This document shows positions 1 to 9,353 of a stretch of 64,000 nt of DNA, one piece after another. The stretch spans positions 370,001-434,000 of the forward strand of contig JAPPUL010000069.1 in assembly GCA_026874595.1 (NCBI GenBank), given 5' to 3'. The first letter of the stretch is position 1. Each line of letters opens with the position of its first letter. This DNA is from Sipunculus nudus. Taxonomy: Eukaryota; Annelida; Sipuncula; Golfingiida; Sipunculidae. The notes below the pieces were generated by a model. That model made no database searches. It was not told where the DNA came from and worked only from the letters and a program-made list of their open reading frames with translations. A program made the position numbers and the translations under genes.

Positions 1-628
1 TCTCTACATTTATTCTATTTGGAAATATCTTGTGATGCTCAAGCTCCTTGCCATACCTCTCAAGCTCAAATCTATCTAAACTCTCTGCTCCATCCAGGAA
101 TATTACACAATGTGGATTGCCCATCGATACCCCTGTGAACTTAAATACTCGATCCAATACCTCTATATCCTCATTTATTACTCGCCCGCTATAGCCAAGC
201 ACCGGTATCTTCTCCGCTCTGAATTCTGCCTTCCCCATGTTTATCTGTACATTCCCTACCTTACCCCCACCCGCATTACCCCCACCACCATCTACATCCC
301 CCAAAAGCTCTACCCTAACATTGCATACATTCCCTCCCGTTTCTATCTCAAATTCCTTCTTCTTCGTTAGTTTATTATCATAAAGATATTTTGCAACGCA
401 TCTTAGCCCATTACCGCATGTCTCCGCCTTGCTGCCATCTGCATTGTACATCTCCATCTCAAATTCACAAAGTCGCCCAGGCTTTATTAATATTAATCCG
501 TCTGCCCCTATCCCAAAATTACGATCACTAAGCTTTATTGCTAAGTCTCTCGGGTTTTTTACCCGTTCTCTAAAACAGTTTATATAGATATAATCATTGC
601 CTAATCCATGCATCTTTGTAAATTTCAT
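1..628 (-). CDS. dapF: Diaminopimelate epimerase, 3' part missing at window edge
   Basis: Reading the minus strand from the ATG at 626-628 gives a protein starting MKFTKMHGLGNDYIYI, the standard DapF N-terminus. It continues with NADGSKAETCGNGLRC, which holds the first catalytic cysteine (CGNGLRC), and later GVSMGNPHCVIF. The frame is open to base 1, so the second catalytic cysteine and the C-terminus lie outside the window. DapF converts LL- to meso-diaminopimelate in the cytoplasm, for lysine and for peptidoglycan. A short glycine-rich insert (VDGGGGNAGGG) sits near residue 120. The upstream ribosome-binding sequence is weak (GGTTAAGAG). Identification is secure; the gene is partial only because of the window boundary. 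Confidence 0.95.
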   Translation of the reverse strand, partial: MKFTKMHGLGNDYIYINCFRERVKNPRDLAIKLSDRNFGIGADGLILIKPGRLCEFEMEMYNADGSKAETCGNGLRCVAKYLYDNKLTKKKEFEIETGGNVCNVRVELLGDVDGGGGNAGGGKVGNVQINMGKAEFRAEKIPVLGYSGRVINEDIEVLDRVFKFTGVSMGNPHCVIFLDGAESLDRFELERYGKELEHHKIFPNRINVE

Positions 629-743
629 CTCTTAACCTATATCTATATTTTAAACCAAGCTTTTATTTATTGTATTTATTCTTTATATTAAAACTTATAT
701 AGAGAAGCCATAATGTATAATTTAAGCTAGTTTAATATAACGA

Positions 744-1508
744 CTATTTAAGCAGTACTTCTTTTGCCAAAAACTTATTTATTGACTCTTTTGTATCTCT
801 TATCTCTACCTTAAACACTTCCTCGTCTATGTCCCGAAGCCCATATAACGCTTCCTCGTATTTGTCATTAAGCATTATACATTTGTCCTCTGTCTCCTCT
901 ATAAATAGTAATAACTCCTCTTCACTTCGACCCTTCAATAACTCCTTTGTCTTGAAAAAACTTTCATTTAACTCTTCTAAGGTTTGCTTTATTTCATCGC
1001 CTAGTGCCTGCTTCTTCTTCGGTATCCGACGACCACTTCCTAGCCTCCTTATAACCAAAAATATCACTATCAGCAATATCCCGCTCCCGCCAAGTAATCC
1101 TACATATATCCCAACCCCCTCCGCTTCGTATCTTGATAACAACGCTTGGGCATCGTTTACCGACTTTAATGTCTTTAAATAACTTTTATGATCCTCTGCA
1201 TATGCTTCTATTTTAAGCGCTTCTGTTAATATCATCTTCGCTCTTGTTAAATCTGTACCTGCTTTTCGATAACTGCCATCTCCAAAATGTTTTAACCCGC
1301 GCCTTAAATAACTTTCTGATATATAATAAACTGCTCTCCTTTGCCCTTCCTTCTCATTTAAAGACTTTGTAAAATCCTCTATAGCTTTGTCATAATCTTT
1401 AATTATATATGCCTCATACCCGCTCTCATAATAACTGCCCCACATCTGGGCTGCCATACAAAGTAGTATTAGTATTTGGATAGGAAATAATATCTTTATA
1501 TTGCTCAT
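744..1508 (-). CDS. TPR membrane protein with C-terminal coiled coil
   Basis: This 254-residue protein starts with a hydrophobic export signal (residues about 5-23). A tetratricopeptide-like helical stretch follows (SGYEAYIIKDYDKAIEDFTK and the next helices, about residues 25-125). A clear transmembrane segment lies at about 132-153 (VGIYVGLLGGSGILLIVIFL), then a basic stop-transfer patch (RRLGSGRRIPKKK) and a charged coiled coil to the end. The topology is therefore an extracytoplasmic TPR domain tethered to a cytoplasmic coiled coil. It lies behind dapF with a gap of about 115 bp, so co-transcription is possible. I do not recognise a specific family; a scaffolding role in the envelope is only inference. 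Confidence 0.75.
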   Translation of the reverse strand: MSNIKILFPIQILILLCMAAQMWGSYYESGYEAYIIKDYDKAIEDFTKSLNEKEGQRRAVYYISESYLRRGLKHFGDGSYRKAGTDLTRAKMILTEALKIEAYAEDHKSYLKTLKSVNDAQALLSRYEAEGVGIYVGLLGGSGILLIVIFLVIRRLGSGRRIPKKKQALGDEIKQTLEELNESFFKTKELLKGRSEEELLLFIEETEDKCIMLNDKYEEALYGLRDIDEEVFKVEIRDTKESINKFLAKEVLLK

Positions 1509-1846
1509 ATAAACCCTGCACTCTATTGGCTTATTTAAAACATTACTTTAACTAGCTTATAATGCTTTGTAGTATAATGCTTTTTTAATTAAGATAATAT
1601 ATTATCGTTTTATAGCTGTATAAATATTTTTATTAACTTGCATTTAAGGGATACTTTGTTATCTTGTATATTTTTCGTTTTACCATGGTCCACATAATTA
1701 GGGTCGTCTCGTTAAATCTTATTATTAAACTTTTATATCCTCTAGCTGGATATTCTTTTTTTTGGCTTTTACTTTACTTAAAAAAAGCAAGTAAATATAT
1801 ATTATTTTTTATTTTAAAACACTTATAATGAAGGAGGCTTTAGCTT
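1509..1846. other. Intergenic region between divergent genes
   Basis: This 338-bp AT-rich stretch separates the TPR gene (minus) from the aminotransferase (plus), so it should hold promoters for both. A consensus AAGGAGG ribosome-binding site lies at 1831-1837, ten bases before the aminotransferase ATG. A TATAAT occurs at 1824-1829, but it is too close to that site to be a useful -10 element. I see no RNA gene or ORF here. Confidence 0.6.
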
Positions 1847-3013
1847 ATGTTAAAGGACTTTTTAATTTCTCCAGGACCTACTCAGGTTCCACATGACATA
1901 TTGGCAGCGATGGCACAGCCTTTATATCATCATAGAACACCCAAATTCAGTTCCGTGCTTGTCAATACGATTGACTTACTGAAACAACTTTATAGCACAA
2001 AAGAAGAGGTATATATATTATCTTCAAGCGGGACGGGAGGTATGGAGGCGGCTGTCGTTAATACTTTGTCGCCAGGAGACAAGGCTATTGTTGTTCGTGC
2101 TGGGAAGTTTGGTGAGCGGTGGGGTGATATTTGTGAGGCTTATAACGTAAGACCTTTTTATATAGACGTTAATTGGGGTTCTTCGGTCTCTCTTTCTGCT
2201 ATTAAAAATGCGTTTGCCCAAAACCCTGATGCTAAGGCTTTGTTTATTCAATATTGTGAAACCTCAACTGGTGCGCAAAACCCTGTTAAGGAGATTGCTT
2301 CTTTTGTCAAAGATACTGGTGCTATTTTTGTTGTTGATGCCATTACGGCTCTTGGTGTTAGCGAGTGCCCTGTTGATGAATGGAATATTGACATTGCTGT
2401 TTGCGGTTCCCAGAAGTCTTTAATGCTTCCGCCGGGTCTTGCGTTCATATCCTTTTCTGAGAAAGCACGTGAGCTTTCCAAGTCATCAACTTTACCTAAA
2501 CTATATTTTGATCTAAAACAGGAGAGAAAAGCTCTTAAAAATAATACTACAGCATGGACTCCCGCTGTTTCACTTATTATTGGACTAAATCGTGCTTTAA
2601 ATCGTATAGTTTTGGAGGAGGGTTTAAATAATGTAATTGCTCGGCACGCTCTCATTGCTGATGCAACCCGTAAGGGAGTTGGGGCTTTAGGACTTGAACT
2701 TTTTGCAGATAATCCTGCTAACTCTGTAACATCTGTTAAAGTGCCTGAGGGTATTGACGGAGCTAAGATACCAAAGCTTATGAGAGATAAATATGGTGTT
2801 GCTATTGCTGGAGGGCAGTCTTCTTTAAAGGGTAAGATATTTCGTATTGGGCACCTTGGTTATATCGAGAAAAGTGATTTGGCTATCGCCTTTCAGGCCC
2901 TAGAATTTACACTAAAAGACCTTGGCTATGAATTTACTTGGGGAGCTTCCCTAAAAGCTGTTCAAACTGCACTTTATGATATATACAAGAATATTCCTAT
3001 AAGGACTAACTAA
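1847..3013 (+). CDS. Class V aminotransferase (serine-pyruvate/alanine-glyoxylate type)
   Basis: The 388-residue protein opens with FLISPGPTQVPHDILAAMAQP and has the glycine-rich PLP site SSSGTGGMEAAV (about 59-70), the cofactor aspartate in VVDAIT (Asp164), and the Schiff-base lysine in GSQKSLMLPPG (Lys190). These place it in the fold-type I, class V group with serine-pyruvate, alanine-glyoxylate and phosphoserine-type aminotransferases; the exact substrate cannot be fixed. Length is normal. The start is decided by AAGGAGG at 1831-1837. In several bacteria this enzyme is paired with a phosphoglycerate dehydrogenase gene, which is absent here. Its stop codon lies inside the first unit of the tandem array that fills the following 1.2 kb, which may serve as its transcript end. 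Confidence 0.88.
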   Translation: MLKDFLISPGPTQVPHDILAAMAQPLYHHRTPKFSSVLVNTIDLLKQLYSTKEEVYILSSSGTGGMEAAVVNTLSPGDKAIVVRAGKFGERWGDICEAYNVRPFYIDVNWGSSVSLSAIKNAFAQNPDAKALFIQYCETSTGAQNPVKEIASFVKDTGAIFVVDAITALGVSECPVDEWNIDIAVCGSQKSLMLPPGLAFISFSEKARELSKSSTLPKLYFDLKQERKALKNNTTAWTPAVSLIIGLNRALNRIVLEEGLNNVIARHALIADATRKGVGALGLELFADNPANSVTSVKVPEGIDGAKIPKLMRDKYGVAIAGGQSSLKGKIFRIGHLGYIEKSDLAIAFQALEFTLKDLGYEFTWGASLKAVQTALYDIYKNIPIRTN

Positions 3014-4309
3014 GTTAGTATTTTTACCTAACCTGTGTTTCTAAGGCCGGATGCTATACAGTTTATACTGTTTGCAAGCATCCGGAAGTGTATATCGTCG
3101 CTTGCAAAATCATTATCCGTATAATCTCCTCTTCGTTTCAAATAAATCAAAGGACTAACTAAGTTAGTATTTTTACCTAACCTGTGTTTCTAAGGCCGGA
3201 TGCTATACAGTTTATACTGTTTGCAAGCATCCGGAAGTGTATATCGTCGCTTGCAAAATCATTATCCGTATAATCTCCTCTTCGTTTCAAATAAATCAAA
3301 GGACTAGCTAAGTTAGTATTTTTACCTAACCTGTGTTTCTAAGGCCGGATGCTATACAGTTTATACTGTTTGCAAGCATCCGGAAGTGTATATCGTCACT
3401 TGCAAAATCATTATCCGTATAATCTCCTCTTCGTTTCAAATAAATCAAAGGACTAGCTAAGTTAGTATTTTTACCTAACCTGTGTTTCTAAGGCCGGATG
3501 CTATACAGTTTATACTGTTTGCAAGCATCCGGAAGTGTATATCGTCGCTTGCCACATCATTATCCGTATAATCTCCTCTTCGTTTCAAATAAATCAAAGG
3601 ACTAACTAAGTTAGTATTTTTACCTAACCTGTGTTTCTAAGGCCGGATGCTATACAGTTTATACTGTTTGCAAGCATCCGGAAGTGTATATCGTCGCTTG
3701 CAAAATCATTATCCGTATAATCTCCTCTTCGTTTCAAATAAATCAAAGGACTAACTAAGTTAGTATTTTTACCTAACCTGTGTTTCTAAGGCCGGATGCT
3801 ATACAGTTTATACTGTTTGCAAGCATCCGGAAGTGTATATCGTCACTTGCAAAATCATTATCCGTATAATCTCCTCTTCGTTTCAAATAAATCAAAGGAC
3901 TAACTAAGTTAGTATTTTTACCTAACCTGTGTTTCTAAGGCCGGATGCTATACAGTTTATACTGTTTGCAAGCATCCGGAAGTGTATATCGTCACTTGCA
4001 AAATCATTATCCGTATAATCTCCTCTTCGTTTCAAATAAATCAAAGGACTAGCTAAGTTAGTATTTTTACCTAACCTGTGTTTCTAAGGCCGGATGCTAT
4101 ACAGTTTATACTGTTTGCAAGCATCCGGAAGTGTATATCGTCACTTGCAAAATCATTATCCGTATAATCTCCTCTTCGTTTCAAATAAATCAAAGGACTA
4201 ACTAAGTTAGTATTTTTACCTAACCTGTGTTTCTAAGGCCGGATGCTATACAGTTTATACTGTTTGCAAGCATCCGGAAGTGTATATCGTCACTTGCAAA
4301 ATCATTATC
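3001..4309. repeat. 149-bp tandem array, eight full units plus the ppc 3' end
   Basis: The marker GGCCGGATGC occurs at 3045, 3194, 3343, 3492, 3641, 3790, 3939, 4088 and 4237, exactly 149 bp apart. Units are almost identical and differ at a few sites (ACTAACT or ACTAGCT; GTCGCTTGC or GTCACTTGC; CACATC in unit 4). The ninth unit, from 4193, is the real 3' end of ppc. Each unit therefore carries a copy of the last 29 or so ppc codons plus the sequence after the stop, on the minus strand. The unit has a 15-bp palindrome (ACTAACT A AGTTAGT) and a strong stem-loop (CCGGATGCT...AGCATCCGG around ACAGT TTAT ACTGT). Because 149 is not a multiple of three, the copies cannot be read as one repeat protein. 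There are no variable spacers, so it is not CRISPR. Confidence 0.97.
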
Positions 4310-7018
4310 TTTATAATTTATCCCTCTTTTTAAAAGGACTATCTGTATCAAGTTCAGTAAATCTATATGAGGGTTTCTGTGTTCTATAGATTTATCGAGT
4401 AATGATGCTGTTTCAAATAAATCACTTTGGCGTTTTATCCTTAAAATATAAGATTTAGTAAGCTCATGTTCTTTTCGTATCATACCGTATATCTTTTTGC
4501 CTACTTCCTTATCCTTAACTATATCCGCATATAAAGCTGCAATCTCTATATCTGTTTTTGCAAGGCTCATTGAAATGTTATCTATCAATACACTAAAAAA
4601 TAGCCATTTGTCATACATCTCACATAAAAGCTCTTCGTTCCCTCCTCCGTCCTCCTCTAAGAACTTCTTAAATCCATATCCAACCCCATACCAGCCTGAT
4701 ATGATATGACGGTTTTGTATCCAGCTAAATACCCACGGAATTGCTCTTATATTGTTTATACTGTCTGCTTGCTTTCTTTTGGCCGGCCTTGAGGCTATAT
4801 TTAACTTCTGGATGCTTGCAAAGGGAGTTGCCTCTTTGAAATACAAAAACAAATCCTTGTCACTTACCAACTTTCTATATGCCTCATACGAATAGCTAGA
4901 TATCTTTTCCATTGCCTTCTCATACTCCAAAACCCTCTTAACATCTTCTTCCTTAGCATTACATATACTCTCCATTCCCGCCTCCATCACCTTAGACATA
5001 AGTAAACTTATCCGCATAATCGCTGTGTGTTCATGGGCATACTTCCTAGATATTACCTCACCCTGCTCCGTTATCTTTATCTTGCCATTTACACTCTCTT
5101 TAGGCTGAGCCTCTATTGACTTGCCAACATATTCACTCCCTCCCCGGCTTATTGACCCACCTCGTCCATGAAACAGCTTTAATACTATATTATATTTTTG
5201 TGCTATTGCGAATAGCGTTTGTTGGGCCTTGTATAATTCCCATACTGAAGTTAGTATTCCTCCTTGCTTATTACTGTCTGAGTAGCCTATCATCACCTCT
5301 TGTATATTCCCTCGGGCTGCAAGATGTTTTGTGTATGCTTGATTCAAAAATAAATCTTCCAAAACTTTACTTGCATTTGATAAATCGTCTATCGTCTCAA
5401 AAAGTGGTACTATATCAAGTCGACTAAAACATTCACCCTCTCCACCTCCCAAAACCCCATAAAGCCCCGCTTCCTTGGCTAGTAACAATACTGCAAGTAC
5501 ATCATGTGCTCCGTGCGTCATGCTTATTATATAGCTTCCTATCGCTTGTTCCGATATTGTATCTTGAGCTATCTTTATCTCTTTGAACACTTTATGTGTC
5601 TCTTCATTCTCTTTCGTTGTGAATTTATAATGTATTGGGATTAACGGGCGGGGACTTAAAAGCTCTTTTGTTAAAAACTTTATCTTCTCGCCATCTCCTA
5701 GCTCGTCATAACTCCCACCTCCTAGTATATTAAGTCCGCTTACTACATCATCTAGTAATGTATGATGACGGGTCCCTATCTCCCTTATATCCAAGCTTAC
5801 AAGATGAAAGCCAAATACCTTAACCTTCCTAAGTAGTGGGTCAAGCTCTGTTTTTGCAACTCGCTCGTTTTGTCCTTCTATTAGGGCATGTCGAAGTAAG
5901 TTTAAATCTTCTAAAAAATCTTCTACACTTGAGTAAGAATAATCCTTTGCTCCATATTCATCTTCTGCATAATACAAAATCTGTTCTAAATCCCTCTTTT
6001 TTGAGTACATTGTGTTTTCAAGGCGTAACTTTATAAGCGATACTTTTTGTCTGTAAAGCTCATGAGGGTTTCTTGCAACTATTTTATGAAAATCTACTTT
6101 TAGTAATTCTTTATCATGCAAAAGCGACTTTTCAAGTATTTTTGACTCCGGGGTTAGATACCTTGACTGGCTAAAGGACATTATAAGCTCATTTAAGGAG
6201 TCTATATATTTCTTTATTATCAAATCCTTATGTCTTAAAAGGGTTTCTTTTGTAACCACGCTTGTAACATTAGGATTTCCATCACGATCGCCGCCTATCC
6301 AAGAACCAAAACGAAGAATAGTCGGTATTTGAAATTTGTATCCTGGATAAAAGTCAGAAAGGCTTACCTCAAGCTCTTTATACAAGGGGTTTACTATATT
6401 ATAAAATATTTTGTCGAAATAAAAAAGACCGTTATTAACCTCTTGTAAGACAGTGGGCTTTTCAAGTTTGACATCTCCCGTAAACCATAATTTGCTAACC
6501 TCGTTTAAAACAAGTTCTCTTATATTCCTTATCTCATGCTCACTGTGCTCTACTGTTGTTTTATTTAAAAGTAGCTCATATATTTTTAGATATTTCTCAA
6601 GTACGGTATGACGTTTTGTCTCGCTTGGATGTGCTGTTATTACAGGTTGTATGTCGAGTTTGTCAAGAAGCTTTTGTACATCCTCTGCACTGCACCCCTG
6701 CTCTTTGAAGGTTCTTATACATTGTTCTAGGGAATCGCCTACTAATGCTTCGCTTTTTAATGTTTCTCTATCAAGCAAATGTAAGTATACGTCCTCTGAT
6801 ATATTTAGAAGCTGAAAGTATATCCTGTAAAATCTAAGTATTATAAACATGGTTTCTCTATCAAGACGTTCAATCCCTTTATAAAGCTCTTCCTTGCTCA
6901 TCTTCTCACTTTCCTCTCCCACAAAGGGAATTACCTTATTATATACTTCCTCTCCAAGTTGCTCTTTTAAAACATCTAATAAAATATTATTTAGAAATTG
7001 AAATTCAAAAGTACCGAT
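4220..7018 (-). CDS. ppc: Phosphoenolpyruvate carboxylase, possible non-canonical start
   Basis: This enzyme carboxylates PEP with bicarbonate to oxaloacetate (anaplerosis, cytoplasm). Family motifs are all present: ITAHPSETKRHT (usual TAHPTE, here with Ser), GSWIGGDRDGNP, VMIGYSDSNKQGG, LFHGRGGSISRGG, ASRPAKRK, IRAIPWVFSW, and the invariant C-terminus ASGLRNTG. The longest frame with a standard start begins at GTG 6922 (900 residues). The same frame continues upstream with FEFQFLNNILLDVLKEQLGE, which resembles the normal PEPC N-terminus. That extension has no ATG, GTG or TTG. A perfect GGAGG at 7027-7031 lies 8 bases before an in-frame ATC at 7016-7018, which I take as the likely start (932 residues). 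The last 29 codons belong to the tandem array downstream. Identity certain, start uncertain. Confidence 0.93.
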   Translation of the reverse strand: MGTFEFQFLNNILLDVLKEQLGEEVYNKVIPFVGEESEKMSKEELYKGIERLDRETMFIILRFYRIYFQLLNISEDVYLHLLDRETLKSEALVGDSLEQCIRTFKEQGCSAEDVQKLLDKLDIQPVITAHPSETKRHTVLEKYLKIYELLLNKTTVEHSEHEIRNIRELVLNEVSKLWFTGDVKLEKPTVLQEVNNGLFYFDKIFYNIVNPLYKELEVSLSDFYPGYKFQIPTILRFGSWIGGDRDGNPNVTSVVTKETLLRHKDLIIKKYIDSLNELIMSFSQSRYLTPESKILEKSLLHDKELLKVDFHKIVARNPHELYRQKVSLIKLRLENTMYSKKRDLEQILYYAEDEYGAKDYSYSSVEDFLEDLNLLRHALIEGQNERVAKTELDPLLRKVKVFGFHLVSLDIREIGTRHHTLLDDVVSGLNILGGGSYDELGDGEKIKFLTKELLSPRPLIPIHYKFTTKENEETHKVFKEIKIAQDTISEQAIGSYIISMTHGAHDVLAVLLLAKEAGLYGVLGGGEGECFSRLDIVPLFETIDDLSNASKVLEDLFLNQAYTKHLAARGNIQEVMIGYSDSNKQGGILTSVWELYKAQQTLFAIAQKYNIVLKLFHGRGGSISRGGSEYVGKSIEAQPKESVNGKIKITEQGEVISRKYAHEHTAIMRISLLMSKVMEAGMESICNAKEEDVKRVLEYEKAMEKISSYSYEAYRKLVSDKDLFLYFKEATPFASIQKLNIASRPAKRKQADSINNIRAIPWVFSWIQNRHIISGWYGVGYGFKKFLEEDGGGNEELLCEMYDKWLFFSVLIDNISMSLAKTDIEIAALYADIVKDKEVGKKIYGMIRKEHELTKSYILRIKRQSDLFETASLLDKSIEHRNPHIDLLNLIQIVLLKRGINYKDNDFASDDIHFRMLANSINCIASGLRNTG

Positions 7019-7211
7019 TTGTCTATCCTCCCATTAGCATTCTATTTATTTAACCCGCTTTTATTACTAAATAAAGCAATATTTTACAAAAATACCTACA
7101 TGCCATTCATTTATTATTTGTATACTTTCGACTATTTATAGTGTGTTTGGTAGATAAATTTAATGTGTTTTAATGTAAAGACTAAAATAGAAATTAAAAG
7201 TCTTATTAAGT

Positions 7212-7253
7212 ATATTTAGAAAATAATATTTAGAAAATAATATTTAGAAAATA
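7212..7253. repeat. 14-bp tandem repeat, three copies
   Basis: ATATTTAGAAAATA is repeated three times head to tail in the AT-rich gap between the divergent ppc (minus) and the 7304 gene (plus). The rest of the 7019-7303 gap holds the ppc Shine-Dalgarno sequence near 7030 and nothing else that I recognise. The repeat lies 50 bp before the 7304 start and may alter promoter spacing if its copy number changes. Confidence 0.9.
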
Positions 7254-7303
7254 AAAAGATATTATTATAGTATCCTTTATTGTCTTTATTTTAGGTAATT
7301 AAT

Positions 7304-9325
7304 ATGCAAGACAATACTCCGTTTAAACCTATCCTAGAAGAAAAAGATAAACCAACTCTTCGTACTTCGCAGAAAATGATATTTAAGGTAGCGGCAAAGT
7401 CTTTTGATAAAGGAGATATTGAGTCAAGCGTTTTTATGTATTCAAAATTGCTAAGCTCACAAAATATTAAAGAGCACATTAAAGCAAAAATAGAAGCAAT
7501 AATTAATGCATCTTTAAAGGATAATCTTAAAGCTAAGGAAGATATTGAAACTAAAAAGTTACGCTCCAAAAGGCGTAGTAGTGATATAGACCCTGCAAAT
7601 CCCACTCTAAAAAATACCGATAGACGCAAGAATTTTTTGGGCAGACGAGCTGATGATAAAAAAAACGTACTTAAAAATATAAACTCTTTTCTTTTAGAAC
7701 ATATAGAAACGGACATTAAAGCAAAAGATAATCTAGATAAAGATATCATAAAACAGGATGATGAACTTAATAAGGCAAGAGAAGATTTTTTTGTAAACCA
7801 GACTAAAGATTCAGTAATAGATAATATATTAAAGAATCTGGTAGAACAGATTAATCTTTCAAAAGAGCTTTCAAAAGAAGGATTAGATAATCTAATTGAT
7901 AAGATGCAATCAATAGAGCCAAGCAAAAAAAGCGAAGGAGTTGGGCTATCAGAAGATGTAACTTCGTATCTTGAGGACGATTCATATCCTGAGGGAGCTT
8001 TTTCTAACTCATATAATGAAGCTAATGAGGCTAAGGGGTTAGGTTCTGGAGCTACTTTTTACGATGAGAATGAGCAATCGGTTATAGATGACACTTTAGC
8101 AGATGCATTAAACAAGACGCTTGAAAACACTCTAAACGTTAAGCTATCCCCAGATGAAGCGATTAAAGAGAAACTAAACTCATTAGAAGAAAGACATAAA
8201 CATCTATCTAATACGATGGAAAGGACCTTAAATGACAGTGTTAAAGCGATATCAAACTTATCGCAGTTAACCTTAGAAGCTCTAAAAACAAAAAAGGCTT
8301 CGGTTTTGGATTCTGATGTTTTGGGACAAGATGATAATATTATAAGCTTTGGAGCAGATGCTAGAGGTTCAAATAAGGCGACTAAAGGGGGTGTAGCAGG
8401 GACAGAAGATGCTTTAGAGGCAGATGAAGAGCAGGGGAAAGGAGGTGAGAAAGAAGATGAGAAAGAGGGGAAAGGAGATGAGAAAGAAGATGAGAAAGAA
8501 GATGAGAAAGAAGATGAGAAAGAAGATGAGGATGTAGTAAAAGAGATGGATGATCTTAGAAATGCTATTTTAAATGCAAAAAAGAAGTTAAAGGAAGATA
8601 AGGCATTGGGCACTATGGGCACGAGGGGGAGCATGATGAGTATGGGGAGTGATGGAATCAAAGGGGAGGAAGGTATAAAGGAGAAAGGAGGAGGAGAAGC
8701 AGTTATTAATAGAAACGAAGAGAGTGCTGGTGGAGGAATGGCAGATAATGGAGAGGGTTATGAATCAGGTTTATACAAAGCAAAAGAAGAAGCTATAAAA
8801 GTAGAAACAAAGCCTCGCGGCATTTCGCGTGTATCCTTGAGTCAAGCAAGAGAGGAACAATCAAAACTAACTAAAGAAATAGTAAAAGAAGTTTTAGAAG
8901 AAACAAATAAAGAGAAGGTAGCACAAATCGAGCCTCAAAAACACAGTATAAAATCGATAAAGAAGGAGATAAAGCTTACATTTGACTTTAGCGACATGTT
9001 TAACAATAAATACTACAGAAGATACCAAGGGATGCTAAACGAGGCAGCATATCTGGTAGCAAGACATAAGCTTGACGAGGCGCTTGAATATTATTACGTG
9101 ATAAAAGATCAACAAATCCCAAAATCGTTTAAAATGATGTTACAAACGAATATAGATGATATAGAGAATACGATAGTAGAAACATTTCATTATTCTGACA
9201 CAATAGTAAAAGTAAATGAAGAGGGAGAGGTATCGAAGTTAAAGGTAATTCCGGATTCTCAAGATGATGTGCAAGAGGAGGCAGCGCCTAAAAGGCAAGA
9301 TTCTATAATAAGCTTTAATGAATAG
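7304..9325 (+). CDS. Large acidic low-complexity protein, function unknown
   Basis: 673 residues, no signal peptide and no membrane segment, so probably cytoplasmic. Residues 1-200 are charged and helical. A segment DRRKNFLGRRADDKKN at about 107-122 is strongly basic. The middle is disordered and very acidic, with a Glu/Lys/Asp block near residues 380-410 encoded by four perfect 12-bp units (GATGAGAAAGAA) at 8477-8524. Only the last 120 residues look folded: KYYRRYQGMLNEAAYLVARH and the following helices resemble a short TPR-like helical unit. It stands alone between ppc and a convergent lipoprotein gene. I do not recognise a family. The reading frame is clearly real: it is long, and the expansion keeps the frame. 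Confidence 0.8.
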   Translation: MQDNTPFKPILEEKDKPTLRTSQKMIFKVAAKSFDKGDIESSVFMYSKLLSSQNIKEHIKAKIEAIINASLKDNLKAKEDIETKKLRSKRRSSDIDPANPTLKNTDRRKNFLGRRADDKKNVLKNINSFLLEHIETDIKAKDNLDKDIIKQDDELNKAREDFFVNQTKDSVIDNILKNLVEQINLSKELSKEGLDNLIDKMQSIEPSKKSEGVGLSEDVTSYLEDDSYPEGAFSNSYNEANEAKGLGSGATFYDENEQSVIDDTLADALNKTLENTLNVKLSPDEAIKEKLNSLEERHKHLSNTMERTLNDSVKAISNLSQLTLEALKTKKASVLDSDVLGQDDNIISFGADARGSNKATKGGVAGTEDALEADEEQGKGGEKEDEKEGKGDEKEDEKEDEKEDEKEDEDVVKEMDDLRNAILNAKKKLKEDKALGTMGTRGSMMSMGSDGIKGEEGIKEKGGGEAVINRNEESAGGGMADNGEGYESGLYKAKEEAIKVETKPRGISRVSLSQAREEQSKLTKEIVKEVLEETNKEKVAQIEPQKHSIKSIKKEIKLTFDFSDMFNNKYYRRYQGMLNEAAYLVARHKLDEALEYYYVIKDQQIPKSFKMMLQTNIDDIENTIVETFHYSDTIVKVNEEGEVSKLKVIPDSQDDVQEEAAPKRQDSIISFNE

Positions 9326-9353
9326 TCTTTGTAGTATATAAAATTATAAAGAG

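Noticed and set aside
110-370. 86-residue plus-strand ORF
   Set aside because: It lies antisense within dapF, whose minus-strand frame shows clear family motifs across the same bases.
829-1182. 117-residue plus-strand ORF
   Set aside because: Ser-rich shadow of the TPR membrane protein gene, with no start signal.
1824-1829. TATAAT as -10 box of the aminotransferase gene
   Set aside because: Transcription would start inside or after the ribosome-binding site at 1831-1837, leaving no room for it.
3001-4309. Possible CRISPR array
   Set aside because: The entire 149-bp period is conserved, with no variable spacers, and the unit contains the ppc 3' end. No cas gene is near.
8059-8661. 200-residue minus-strand ORF rich in Ser and Phe
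   Set aside because: It is the complement of the Glu/Lys-rich repeat in the 7304 gene (GAA/GAG read as TTC/CTC).
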